Shown here piece by piece: positions 57,077 to 64,000 of a stretch of DNA of 64,000 bases (its first letter is position 1; every line of letters begins with the position of its first letter). A program made the position numbers and the translations under genes. A model generated the notes under the pieces. The model saw only the letters and a program-made list of their open reading frames with translations, ran no database searches and was not told where the DNA came from. Location of the stretch: NCBI GenBank assembly GCA_046292345.1, contig JBKBRC010000007.1, positions 1 to 64,000 on the forward strand. The letters run 5' to 3'. Source of the stretch: JBKBRC01 sp046292345. Lineage in GTDB: Bacteria > Bacteroidota > Rhodothermia > Rhodothermales > Rubricoccaceae.

Positions 57077-58737
57077 TGGTTCGTTGTCCTGCAGTTAAGT
57101 CCGCTATTGCAACATTAGTCGTTGCCGTGGCCCCGGTGCTGGCGCTCAGCCTCGTCGGATGCACGGCTTCGGAGCGCGCGGCGCCAGCGGGGACCGCCTC
57201 GGAGGGCAGCCCGCTCCCGCCGGCCCTCGCGGCGCTCCGGACCGCGCCTGAGCGCTCCGGCTTTACCGAGACGACCCGCTACGCCGACGTGGTCGCGTTC
57301 GTGGACGCGCTCGCGGCGGCCTCGCCGGGCGTGCTCCACCGCACCGACTTCGGGCGGAGCGGGGAGGGGCGCGCCCTCCCGCTCGTCGTCTGGGGCGCCG
57401 GCGCGGCCTCGCCCGAGGCCGTGCGCGCTACCGGCAAGACGCGCGTGCTCGTCTTCGCCAACATCCACGCAGGCGAGGTGGCCGGCAAAGAAGCCCTGCT
57501 TGTGCTCCTGCGCGACCTCGCCGCCGGGCGCCATGCGGCCTGGGCCGATTCGCTCGTGCTCCTGGCCGCGCCCATCTACAACGCCGACGGCAACGAGCGC
57601 GTGGCCTACGACAACCGCCCGCTCCAGTACGGCCCCGTCGGCGGCGTGGGGCAGCGCGCCAACGCGGCCGGGCTCGACCTGAACCGCGACTTCATGAAGC
57701 TTGACGCGCCCGAGTCGCGCGCGCTCGTGGGCCTGCTGCGCGACTACGACCCGCACGTCGTCGTGGACCTCCACACGACCAACGGTACGCACATGGGGTA
57801 CGAGCTGACGTACGCCCCGCCGCTCTGGCCCGACACGCCCGCGCCGATCGCCGCGCACCTCTTCGACGAGGTCCTGCCGGCCATCTCCGCGCGGCTGCTC
57901 GCCGCCGACGGCTACGCGACGTTCCACTACGGCAACGTGCCCGGTGCCTTCGGCGAGCCGGCCCGCGCGCCGCGCGGCTGGTACTCCTTCGATGCGCGCC
58001 CGCGCTTCGGGACCAACTACGCCGGCGTGCGCGGGCGCTACGCGGTTCTGAGCGAGGCCTATAGCTACGCGCCGTTCGAGACGCGCATCGACGTGACGCG
58101 GCGCTTCGTCGAGGAGATCCTTGCGGCCGTATACCGCGAGGCCTCGCGCATCCGACGCGCCGCCGCTGCCGCCGATCGCCGCCCCATCGCCGGCGACTCG
58201 CTCGCCGTGCGCGCCCGCTTCGAGGCGCTGCCCGGGGCGCCGCCCGTCCTGCTGGGTGAGGTGGACACGCTGCGCCACCCGGTCACGGGCGCGCCCATGC
58301 TCCGGCAGCGGCCCGTCCGCCGCCCCGAGGCGATGCCGGCCTACGTGCGCTTCGCCGCGGCCGAGCGCGAGCGCGCGCCCGAGGCGTACCTGGTGCCGGC
58401 GCGCCTCACGGCCGTGCTGGACCTGCTCGCGGCTCACGGCGTCCGCACGCAGCCTGTCACGATGATTCCGCAGCCCGTCGAGGTGTTCCGCATCGACAGC
58501 GTGCGCGTGGCGGCGCAGCCATTCCAGGGCCGCCGTGCGGCGGAGGCGTTCGGCCGGTGGGAGGCCAGCGACGCGCCGCCCGAGGCCTACGTGCTCGTCC
58601 CGACCACGCAGCCGCTCGGGCGGCTCGCGTTCCTGCTCCTCGAGCCGCGTCACGAGGACAGCGTCGCCGCCTGGAACCTGCTTCCGGAAGGCGCCCTCCG
58701 CGCCGGCGCGAACTACCCGATCCTTCGCGTCCCGTGA
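57076..58737 (+). CDS. M14 family zinc carboxypeptidase lipoprotein
   Basis: 553 aa with a lipoprotein signal (VVAVAPVLALSLVGC, lipobox LVGC). The M14 zinc ligands are His and Glu in VFANIHAGEVAGKEALL (HxxE) and His in VVVDLHTTNGTHMG. The catalytic glutamate is probably in YAVLSEAYSYAP. The substrate-site segment NADGNERVAYDNRP and GLDLNRDFMKLDAPESRAL fit. It would trim amino acids from peptides at the cell surface. The C-terminal 200 residues form an extra beta-rich region seen in other Bacteroidota M14 proteins. The start ATG shares a base with the preceding stop, so it is coupled to the NSS transporter. Confidence 0.92.
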   Translation: MVRCPAVKSAIATLVVAVAPVLALSLVGCTASERAAPAGTASEGSPLPPALAALRTAPERSGFTETTRYADVVAFVDALAAASPGVLHRTDFGRSGEGRALPLVVWGAGAASPEAVRATGKTRVLVFANIHAGEVAGKEALLVLLRDLAAGRHAAWADSLVLLAAPIYNADGNERVAYDNRPLQYGPVGGVGQRANAAGLDLNRDFMKLDAPESRALVGLLRDYDPHVVVDLHTTNGTHMGYELTYAPPLWPDTPAPIAAHLFDEVLPAISARLLAADGYATFHYGNVPGAFGEPARAPRGWYSFDARPRFGTNYAGVRGRYAVLSEAYSYAPFETRIDVTRRFVEEILAAVYREASRIRRAAAAADRRPIAGDSLAVRARFEALPGAPPVLLGEVDTLRHPVTGAPMLRQRPVRRPEAMPAYVRFAAAERERAPEAYLVPARLTAVLDLLAAHGVRTQPVTMIPQPVEVFRIDSVRVAAQPFQGRRAAEAFGRWEASDAPPEAYVLVPTTQPLGRLAFLLLEPRHEDSVAAWNLLPEGALRAGANYPILRVP

Positions 58738-58832
58738 GGTGCGCCGACCTGCGCCGCATGCGTTCTTGCATCAGTTTCCAGAGACGACGCGCCCGCGTGG
58801 TTCGTTTTCGCGCCCAGCCCTCTCCCTTTCCG

Positions 58833-59351
58833 ATGCGTCCCGCCTTTTCCGCTCTCGTCCTCGCCCTGCTCGTGGCGGCCTGCCAGCCAGGAGGCGATGC
58901 GCCCGCGCCCGTCGCGGCGGCCGGCCCTGGCCCCATCAAGGAGGTCCGCAGCGCCGACGACCTGCGGCGAGACCTCTCGGCCGTCCGCGCCGAGCTCGTC
59001 GTGGTCAACTTCTGGGCGACCTGGTGCCCGCCCTGCATCGTCGAGTTTCCCGAACTGATGCGGCTACGTGAGAGCGTGGATCGCGAGCGCGTCGCGCTCC
59101 GCTTCGTCTCCGTGGACGACGCACGCGATCTCGCGAGCGTGCGCGACTTCCTGGACCGCCAGGGAGTCACCGATCCTTCGTACCTGTTCACGGGCGACCG
59201 GGACATCATCCAGGAGTTCTATCCGCGCGCCACCGGCGCCATCCCGGTCACGCTCGTCCTCGACGCCGACGGGGCCGTGCGCGACGCGCAGGTCGGCATT
59301 GTCAACCACGACGATCTTCTCGCTCGCGTCGAGCGTTTGCTCGCCGAATAA
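58833..59351 (+). CDS. TlpA-like thiol-disulfide lipoprotein
   Basis: 172 aa from ATG 58833. Lipoprotein signal (SALVLALLVAAC, lipobox VAAC) followed by a thioredoxin-like domain with the redox motif WCPPC in VVNFWATWCPPCIVEFPEL. The cis-proline is in ATGAIPVTLVLDADG. This is the TlpA/ResA type that reduces disulphides outside the cytosol, for example in cytochrome c maturation. It lies 17 bases before a second thioredoxin-fold gene, so the pair may act together. No cytochrome-maturation gene is adjacent. Confidence 0.9.
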   Translation: MRPAFSALVLALLVAACQPGGDAPAPVAAAGPGPIKEVRSADDLRRDLSAVRAELVVVNFWATWCPPCIVEFPELMRLRESVDRERVALRFVSVDDARDLASVRDFLDRQGVTDPSYLFTGDRDIIQEFYPRATGAIPVTLVLDADGAVRDAQVGIVNHDDLLARVERLLAE

Positions 59352-59368
59352 CCTCCTTCCAGGACCCC

Positions 59369-60192
59369 ATGCGACCGTCTGCTCTGATCTTGCTTGCCCT
59401 GCTCGTGCTGGCGCCGCCGGCGGCCGCGCAGGCGCCCGTTCTCGCTCCCGGCGGCACGCTGCCGCTGGCCTCGCGCGCGTTCGCCACGGCACAGGGCGCC
59501 CAGACGACGCTCCGCCAGGCGATGGGGCAGACGGGCCTCGTCGTCGTGTTCTGGAGCAACGCCTGCCCCTGGACCGACCGCTACGCCGCGCGCGTGGCCG
59601 AGCTCGCGCGCGACTACGCCGCTCCCGGCATCGGCTTCGTCGCCGTCGGCTCGAACGACCCTGTCCGCTTCCCCGAGGAGTCGGCCGAGCGCGCGCGGGC
59701 GCGCCTGGAGCNNNNNNNNNNNNNNNNNNNNNNNNNNNNNNNNNNNNNNNNNNNNNNNNNNNNNNNNNNNNNNNNNNNNNNNNNNNNNNNNNNNNNNNNN
59801 NNNNNNNNNNNCGCGTGGCCGAGCTCGCGCGCGACTACGCCGCTCCCGGCATCGGCTTCGTCGCCGTCGGCTCGAACGACCCTGTCCGCTTCCCCGAGGA
59901 GTCGGCCGAGCGCGCGCGGGCGCGCCTGGAGCAGCTCGGCTTCTCGTTCCCCTACGTGATGGACGAGGGCGGCGCGCTCGCCCGTGCCTTCGGCGTGCGC
60001 AACACGCCGCAGGTGTTCTTCTTCTCGGCCGAGGGCACCCTGCTCTACGAAGGCGCCATCGACGACAGCCCGGCCGCCGAGGCCCGCGTCACGCGCCCGT
60101 ACCTGCGCCAGGCGATGGACCAGCACCTGGCCGGCCTGCCGGTCGAGGTCCGCCAGACACAGGCGTTCGGCTGTACGGTCCGCCTGCCCTGA
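59369..60192 (+). CDS. redoxin/thioredoxin-like secreted protein interrupted by an assembly gap
   Basis: The sequence as given has a 100-N gap and a 121-bp duplication inside the gene. Removing 100 N plus one 121-bp copy (221 bases) leaves a single open frame of 603 bases, 200 aa, from ATG 59369 to the stop at 60192, so the gene is intact. It has a signal peptide (ALILLALLVLAPPAAAQA) and a thioredoxin fold with the single-cysteine motif VVFWSNACPWTDRYA, like the N-x-CP-type thioredoxin-family proteins (FICNHCPYV). The C-terminus ends QAFGCTVRLP, a usual finish of that group. Not a pseudogene; the frame break is an artefact. Confidence 0.85.
59712..59811. other. assembly gap of 100 N flanked by identical 121-bp sequence
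   Basis: 59591-59711 and 59812-59932 are identical over 121 bp. Merging them restores the redoxin-like gene exactly in frame. The overlap length is the same as at the gap at 48479, which points to a k-mer overlap of an assembler. Confidence 0.95.
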
Positions 60193-60227
60193 CGGCGCGT
60201 CTCATCGCCCCTGCGCTTACCCCTCGC

Positions 60228-61523
60228 ATGATTGCCACCGCCGACGCGCTCGACGCCCTCATCGCCCGCGCGCGCCGCGCCGGCGCCGTTGCCCTGGACA
60301 CCGAGTTCGTCTGGGAGCGCTCTTACTACCCGGCCCTGGGCGTCGTCCAGCTCGGCCTCGGCGAGGACGACGTGCACCTGATCGACGCGGTCGCGCTCGC
60401 GGGCTCGCTCGGCCCGCTCGGCGCGCTGCTCGAAGACGCGGACGTCGAGAAGGTGCTCCACGATGCCGGGCAGGACCTGCAGATCCTCGCCCGAGCCACC
60501 GGCGCCCGCCCGCGCACCATTTTTGACACGCAGCGCGCGGCCGGATTCGTCGGGCTTCCCGTTACGGTCTCGCTCCAGGAGCTGATCCGCCACACGGCCG
60601 GCGTGACGCTCGACAAGGGCGAGACGCGCACCGACTGGCTGCGCCGCCCGCTCTCGCCCGAGCAGGTCCGCTACGCCGAGGACGACGTCCGCTACCTGCT
60701 CGCCGCGCGCGACCGCCTCCTGGCCGACGCCGCGGCGCGCGGGCGCGACGCGTGGGTCCGCCAGGAGATGGCGCGCTACGAGGACGCCGCGCTCTACGCG
60801 CCCGCCGATGTTTCCGAGGCCGTCACGCGCATCAAGGCCAGAGGCGTGGCACAACTCCCGGCGCAGGGCCGTGCCGTGCTGCGCGCGCTCGCGGCCTGGC
60901 GCGAGCGCGAGGCGCAGGCGCTCGACCGTACGCGCCGCCTGGTGCTGCCCGACGAGGCGCTCGTCGAGCTCGCGCGCCGCCGGCCGCACCAGGCGCGTGA
61001 ACTGGCCGCGCTCGGCCTGACCGACCGGCAGCGCCACCGCTACGCCGAGGGGCTGCTCGCGGCCGTGGCCGAGGGCGAGGCCGCGCCTGCCGAGGCCGCT
61101 GCGCGGCGCGGGCGCCCCGGCCCTGAGGACGAGCGCCGCGCGGCCGTGCTCCTGCTTGCGCAGGCCTTCGTGGCCGGCCGCTGCGCCACCGAGGGCATCG
61201 ATCCGGCTCTCGTGGCGCCCAAGGCGACGCTCCGGCGCCTCGTAGACCGGGCCGCGCAGAACGGCGCCCTCGGCCCTGCCGCGAACGGCCCTGCCTCGAA
61301 CGGCCCTGCCTCGAACGGCCCTGCCTCGAACGGCCCTGCCTCGAACGGCCCTGCCTCGAACGGCCCTGCCGCGAACGGCGACGACGCGGCCGAGCACGAC
61401 GCGGCCGAGGACGTGCTCGTCGGCTGGCGCCGGGACTTCATCGGGGCCGACCTCGAGCAACTGCTCGAAGGCGAGCTGGCCGTGCGCTTGGACGGGCCGC
61501 GAGGATGGCCGCGCCGCGCTTGA
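60228..61523 (+). CDS. rnd: ribonuclease D
   Basis: 3'-5' exoribonuclease that trims tRNA and other small RNAs. 431 aa. The DEDDy residues are visible: DTEFVWERSYYP (D and E), KVLHDAGQDLQIL (D), and VRYAEDDVRYLL (Y and D). One or more HRDC-type helical domains follow (around LPAQGRAVLRALAAWRERE). In the C-terminal part a stretch of seven GPASN-type repeats, encoded by a 15-bp tandem repeat, is inserted between two helices, APKATLRRLVDRAAQN and EDVLVGWRRDFIG. The insertion is flanked by conserved sequence, so the enzyme should fold around it. The end GELAVRLDGP is normal. Confidence 0.94.
   Translation: MIATADALDALIARARRAGAVALDTEFVWERSYYPALGVVQLGLGEDDVHLIDAVALAGSLGPLGALLEDADVEKVLHDAGQDLQILARATGARPRTIFDTQRAAGFVGLPVTVSLQELIRHTAGVTLDKGETRTDWLRRPLSPEQVRYAEDDVRYLLAARDRLLADAAARGRDAWVRQEMARYEDAALYAPADVSEAVTRIKARGVAQLPAQGRAVLRALAAWREREAQALDRTRRLVLPDEALVELARRRPHQARELAALGLTDRQRHRYAEGLLAAVAEGEAAPAEAAARRGRPGPEDERRAAVLLLAQAFVAGRCATEGIDPALVAPKATLRRLVDRAAQNGALGPAANGPASNGPASNGPASNGPASNGPASNGPAANGDDAAEHDAAEDVLVGWRRDFIGADLEQLLEGELAVRLDGPRGWPRRA
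61272..61376. repeat. 15-bp tandem repeat, 7 copies, in RNase D
   Basis: Unit ggccctgcctcgaac, five perfect inner copies with single-base variants (gccgc for gcctc) at both ends. All are in frame and encode GPASN or GPAAN. Confidence 0.97.
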
Positions 61524-61715
61524 AGGGCGCCGCGTGAGGCGTGCTGCGCCGGGGCTGGCCTGACGTCGGAGCGGGCTCCGGCCGGATTGCGCACGCGCGG
61601 GCGGGGTGCGTACGTTGCTCCGGTACCGCTTGCCGCAGCGCGGCGCTCGTGCGAGGATGCCCCCCGCTTCCCGGGGCACCCTGCCCCAGCGGCCCCCGCT
61701 CCATCCTCTGCTCCC

Positions 61716-63368
61716 ATGTACGACTACGTCATCGTCGGCGCTGGCACGGCTGGCTGCGTGCTCGCCCACCGCCTCTCGGCCGATCCGTCGGTCAACGTGC
61801 TGCTGCTCGAGGCCGGCGGGCCGGACACGCGGGCCGAGTTCCACATTCCGGCCGCGTTCTCGCGCCTGTTCCAGACCGAGGCCGACTGGAACTACTGGAC
61901 GGCCCCGCAGGAGCACCTCGACGGGCGCTCGCTCTACTGGCCGCGCGGCAAGGTGCTCGGCGGCTCCTCGTCCATCAACGCGATGATCTACATCCGCGGC
62001 CACCGCACTGACTTTGACGGTTGGGCGGCCGAGGGGTGCCGCGGGTGGGGCTACGCGGACGTGCTGCCCTACTTCAAGCGCAGCGAGGACAACGCGCGGG
62101 GCGCCTCGGCTTACCACGGGGTCGGCGGGCCCCTGCGCGTCGAGGACCTCCGCGATCCGCATCCGGTCAGCCGCGCGTTCGTGCGCGCCGCCGAGCAGGC
62201 CGGCGTGCGCCCCAACGACGACTTCAACGGGGCCGAGCAGGAGGGGGCCGGGTTGTACCAGGTCAACCAGAAGGGCGGCCGGCGGCACTCGGCGGCAGCG
62301 GCGTTTCTGCGGCCCGTACGCGCCCGGCGCAACCTGACCGTGGCCACGGGCGCGCATGCCACGCGCGTGCTCTTCGAGGGCACGCGCGCCGTGGGCGTGG
62401 CCTACCGGCAAGACGGCGCCGTGCTGACGGCCCGTGCGGCCCGCGAGGTGCTGCTCTGCGGCGGCGCCGTCAACACGCCGCAGCTGCTCATGCTCTCGGG
62501 CGTCGGCCCGGCCGACGCGCTGCGGCGGCATGGCATCGCCGTCGTCGCAGACCGGGCCGGCGTAGGGCAGAACCTCCAGGACCACCTCATCGTGGGCGTG
62601 CGCTTCGCGCTGCGCCAGCCGACGTCGCTGCTGCGCGCCGAGGGCGCCCTGAGCGTGCTTCGCTACGTCGCGCTGCGCCGCGGCGGGCTCTCGTCGAACA
62701 TAGCCGAGGCGGGTCTGTTCGCGCACACGCGCACCGGCGAGCCTGCGCCCGACCTCCAGTTCCACGTTGCCCCGACGCTGTTCTACCAGCACGGCCTCGT
62801 GCGCGCCACCACGCATGGCTTCTCGCTCGGGCCGACGCTCGTGCGCCCGCGCAGCGTGGGGCATCTGCGCCTGCGCTCGGCCGATCCCTTCGAGGCACCC
62901 CTCATCGACCCCGGCTACCTCGCCGATCCGGCCGACGTGCAGACGCTCGTCGAGGGCGTGCGTCTGGCGCGGCAGATCGCACACCAGCCGGCGCTGCGCG
63001 TGCTCGCCGGCGACGAGCTCACCCCGGGCCCCGCCGCGCGTACCGACGCCGAGATCGCCGCGTACGTCCGCCAGACGTGCGAGACGCTCTACCACCCGGT
63101 CGGGACGTGCCGCATGGGGCCGGACGAGGACGCCGTGGTGGACGTGCGCCTGCGCGTGCAGGGCGTCGAGGGGTTGCGGGTCGTCGACGCGTCGGTGATG
63201 CCGCGCATCCCCAACGGCAACACGAACGCGCCCGTGCTCATGATCGCCGAGCGCGCCGCGGACTGGATCGCCGAGGACGCCTCGGGCGAGCCGGCGCGCT
63301 CAGCCGGCTTCGCCGGAGACGGCGCCGGCAAGGTGGGTCTCGAGCACACGCTCGACGCTGCGCGCTAG
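61716..63368 (+). CDS. GMC-family choline/alcohol dehydrogenase-like oxidoreductase
   Basis: 550-aa flavoprotein. FAD-binding motif YVIVGAGTAGCVLAHRLS at the N-terminus; GKVLGGSSSINAMIYIRG and NWTAPQEHL-like WNYWTAPQEHLDGRSLYWPR as in BetA; C-terminus TLYHPVGTCRMGPDEDAVVD, with the active-site histidine, and NTNAPVLMIAERAADWIAE. Closest to choline dehydrogenase and related alcohol dehydrogenases; the substrate is not certain, because betaine-pathway genes are absent here. Its last 69 bases overlap the 3' end of the Nfu N-domain gene on the other strand. A second GMC gene is at 35430-37007. Confidence 0.92.
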   Translation: MYDYVIVGAGTAGCVLAHRLSADPSVNVLLLEAGGPDTRAEFHIPAAFSRLFQTEADWNYWTAPQEHLDGRSLYWPRGKVLGGSSSINAMIYIRGHRTDFDGWAAEGCRGWGYADVLPYFKRSEDNARGASAYHGVGGPLRVEDLRDPHPVSRAFVRAAEQAGVRPNDDFNGAEQEGAGLYQVNQKGGRRHSAAAAFLRPVRARRNLTVATGAHATRVLFEGTRAVGVAYRQDGAVLTARAAREVLLCGGAVNTPQLLMLSGVGPADALRRHGIAVVADRAGVGQNLQDHLIVGVRFALRQPTSLLRAEGALSVLRYVALRRGGLSSNIAEAGLFAHTRTGEPAPDLQFHVAPTLFYQHGLVRATTHGFSLGPTLVRPRSVGHLRLRSADPFEAPLIDPGYLADPADVQTLVEGVRLARQIAHQPALRVLAGDELTPGPAARTDAEIAAYVRQTCETLYHPVGTCRMGPDEDAVVDVRLRVQGVEGLRVVDASVMPRIPNGNTNAPVLMIAERAADWIAEDASGEPARSAGFAGDGAGKVGLEHTLDAAR

Positions 63369-63596
63369 CGGCTCCCAGCTTGCCGCCGGATGCTTCGTGA
63401 CCGTCGCGAACTCGGGCACGATCATCAGGCTGTGCACGCCCTCGAGGCGGAAGAGCGCCTCGCCGAGCGGATCTCCGGCTGCTTCAGCTGCGCTGAAGTA
63501 CGCCGCCAGGCCGCTCTCGATCAGCCGCGCCCCGACGACGGCAAACTTGAGGCTGTGCGGGTTGGGCGTGGGGTGAGCCTGGACGGAAAAGCGCAT
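63300..63596 (-). CDS. stand-alone Nfu N-terminal domain protein
   Basis: 98 aa. The opening RFSVQAHPTPNPHSLKFAVV is the Nfu/NifU N-terminal (scaffold) domain, TPNPNSLKF motif, followed by DPLGEALFRLEGVHSLMIVP. It lacks the C-terminal CxxC cluster-binding domain of complete Nfu, so it could act as a partner domain. It is convergent with the GMC gene and overlaps it by 69 bases; the last 25 residues are in the overlap. Start ATG at 63596. Confidence 0.8.
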   Translation of the reverse strand: MRFSVQAHPTPNPHSLKFAVVGARLIESGLAAYFSAAEAAGDPLGEALFRLEGVHSLMIVPEFATVTKHPAASWEPLARSVERVLETHLAGAVSGEAG

Positions 63597-63750
63597 GGGC
63601 GACGAAAACGGTCAGGTGGACACGTGCGGCGACGCGTGGCTAACGTGCGCCGGCACAGGAGGGGTTCCGCCCGAGGCAACCCCGGGCCCTCGAGCGGGGT
63701 TGGATCCGCCCGCCCCTCCCGCAATCACTCCTCGCCGCTCCCGTCCCCGC

Positions 63751-64000
63751 ATGGCCAGTTCGTCCGGCACGCCGACCCCGCCCGTCCCGCCGACCCCGCC
63801 CGTCCCGCCGACCCCGCCCGTCCCGCCGACCCCGCCCGTCCCGCCGACCCCGCCGGCCCCGCCCGTCCCGCCCGCTGCGGGCGAGCCCATGCCCAGCTCG
63901 CCGCCGCTGCCTCCGGCTCCCCCGAGCGCTTCCGCGCCGCCGCTCCAGCCGCCCATCCCGGAGACGCGCCAGCTCCCGCCGCACCGCGGCAAGCTCGGCC
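63751..64000 (+). CDS. proline-rich protein, 3' end outside the window
   Basis: Open from ATG 63751 to the right edge (83 codons). It starts MASSSGTP and continues (TPPVPP)x4, encoded by an 18-bp tandem repeat, then more Pro/Ala/Ser sequence, ending RQLPPHRGKLG at the edge. A low-complexity N-terminal tail ahead of a domain that is not visible. The ATG is assigned because it begins the repeat-coding frame and nothing conserved precedes it. No function can be given. Confidence 0.6.
   Translation, partial: MASSSGTPTPPVPPTPPVPPTPPVPPTPPVPPTPPAPPVPPAAGEPMPSSPPLPPAPPSASAPPLQPPIPETRQLPPHRGKLG
63772..63861. repeat. 18-bp tandem repeat, 4 perfect copies plus one variant
   Basis: Unit ccgaccccgcccgtcccg at 63772, 63790, 63808, 63826, and a variant at 63844. 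In the plus-strand protein it encodes the PTPPVP repeats. Confidence 0.95.

Noticed and set aside
59369..60192. Frameshifted pseudogene of a redoxin
   Set aside because: The break coincides with the N gap and 121-bp duplication; collapsing these restores a complete frame.

Overview
The window is very GC-rich bacterial chromosomal DNA, densely coded on both strands, with almost no gap over 200 bases. The gene set points to Bacteroidota in the broad sense, most likely the Rhodothermia/Rhodothermota side. Evidence is a type IX secretion (T9SS)-type C-terminal domain, a triple lamin-tail secreted protein, a DUF2851 protein, SPOR and fasciclin lipoproteins, a ClpC with a UVR segment, an auracyanin-like copper lipoprotein, and few clear Shine-Dalgarno sites. 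This placement is inferred; there is no rRNA in the window. One tRNA, tRNA-Gly(GCC), is present. No phage, transposon, integron or CRISPR array was seen.

Layout. 0-7.9 kb: haem genes (hemY partial, hemL), dnaG, ppk1 and a cupredoxin lipoprotein, all plus strand apart from one small acidic minus-strand frame (2529-2804). 7.9-12.6 kb: secreted beta-helix protein, tRNA-Gly, Nudix hydrolase, rhomboid protease, a T9SS-tail-only protein and two very small proteins. 12.6-25.8 kb (minus): clpC, A-type Fe-S carrier, lamin-tail protein, M20 amidohydrolase, GCS2-type ligase, an unknown protein, a DUF3037/HipA-like kinase pair, and a BtuC/BtuF-like uptake pair without its ATPase. 25.8-29.8 kb (plus): lipid kinase, NtrC-type regulator, deoC, SPOR lipoprotein. 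29.8-40.1 kb (minus): MBL hydrolase, polyprenyl synthase, DUF2851, an SDR-GMC-zwf-pgl sugar-oxidation operon, MscS channel, folD. 40.3-44.3 kb: asd and a GNAT gene converge on aroB, then two envelope proteins. 44.4-53.9 kb (minus): a long run, lnt-like, maf, fasciclin, SDR, photolyase, SRPBCC-epimerase fusion, secreted protein, FAD oxidoreductase, four-helix membrane protein, resembling light/singlet-oxygen response clusters. 54.0-64 kb (plus): ParA-like ATPase, DinB, sodium symporter, M14 peptidase lipoprotein, two thioredoxin-fold proteins, RNase D, GMC oxidoreductase; then an Nfu N-domain protein (minus) and a proline-rich protein cut by the window edge.

The most unusual property of the window is a scatter of short, nearly perfect tandem repeats, mostly 12, 15, 16, 18 or 21 bp per unit. 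They sit at protein N- or C-termini, in linkers, or directly on stop codons (hemL, lnt-like gene, photolyase, the BtuF-like gene, the four-helix gene). In coding DNA the period is a multiple of three, so copy-number change would keep the frame. Second, the lnt homologue lacks all three expected catalytic residues. Third, both 100-N gaps are flanked by identical 121-bp sequence, so they are probably scaffolding artefacts; collapsing the second restores an intact gene.
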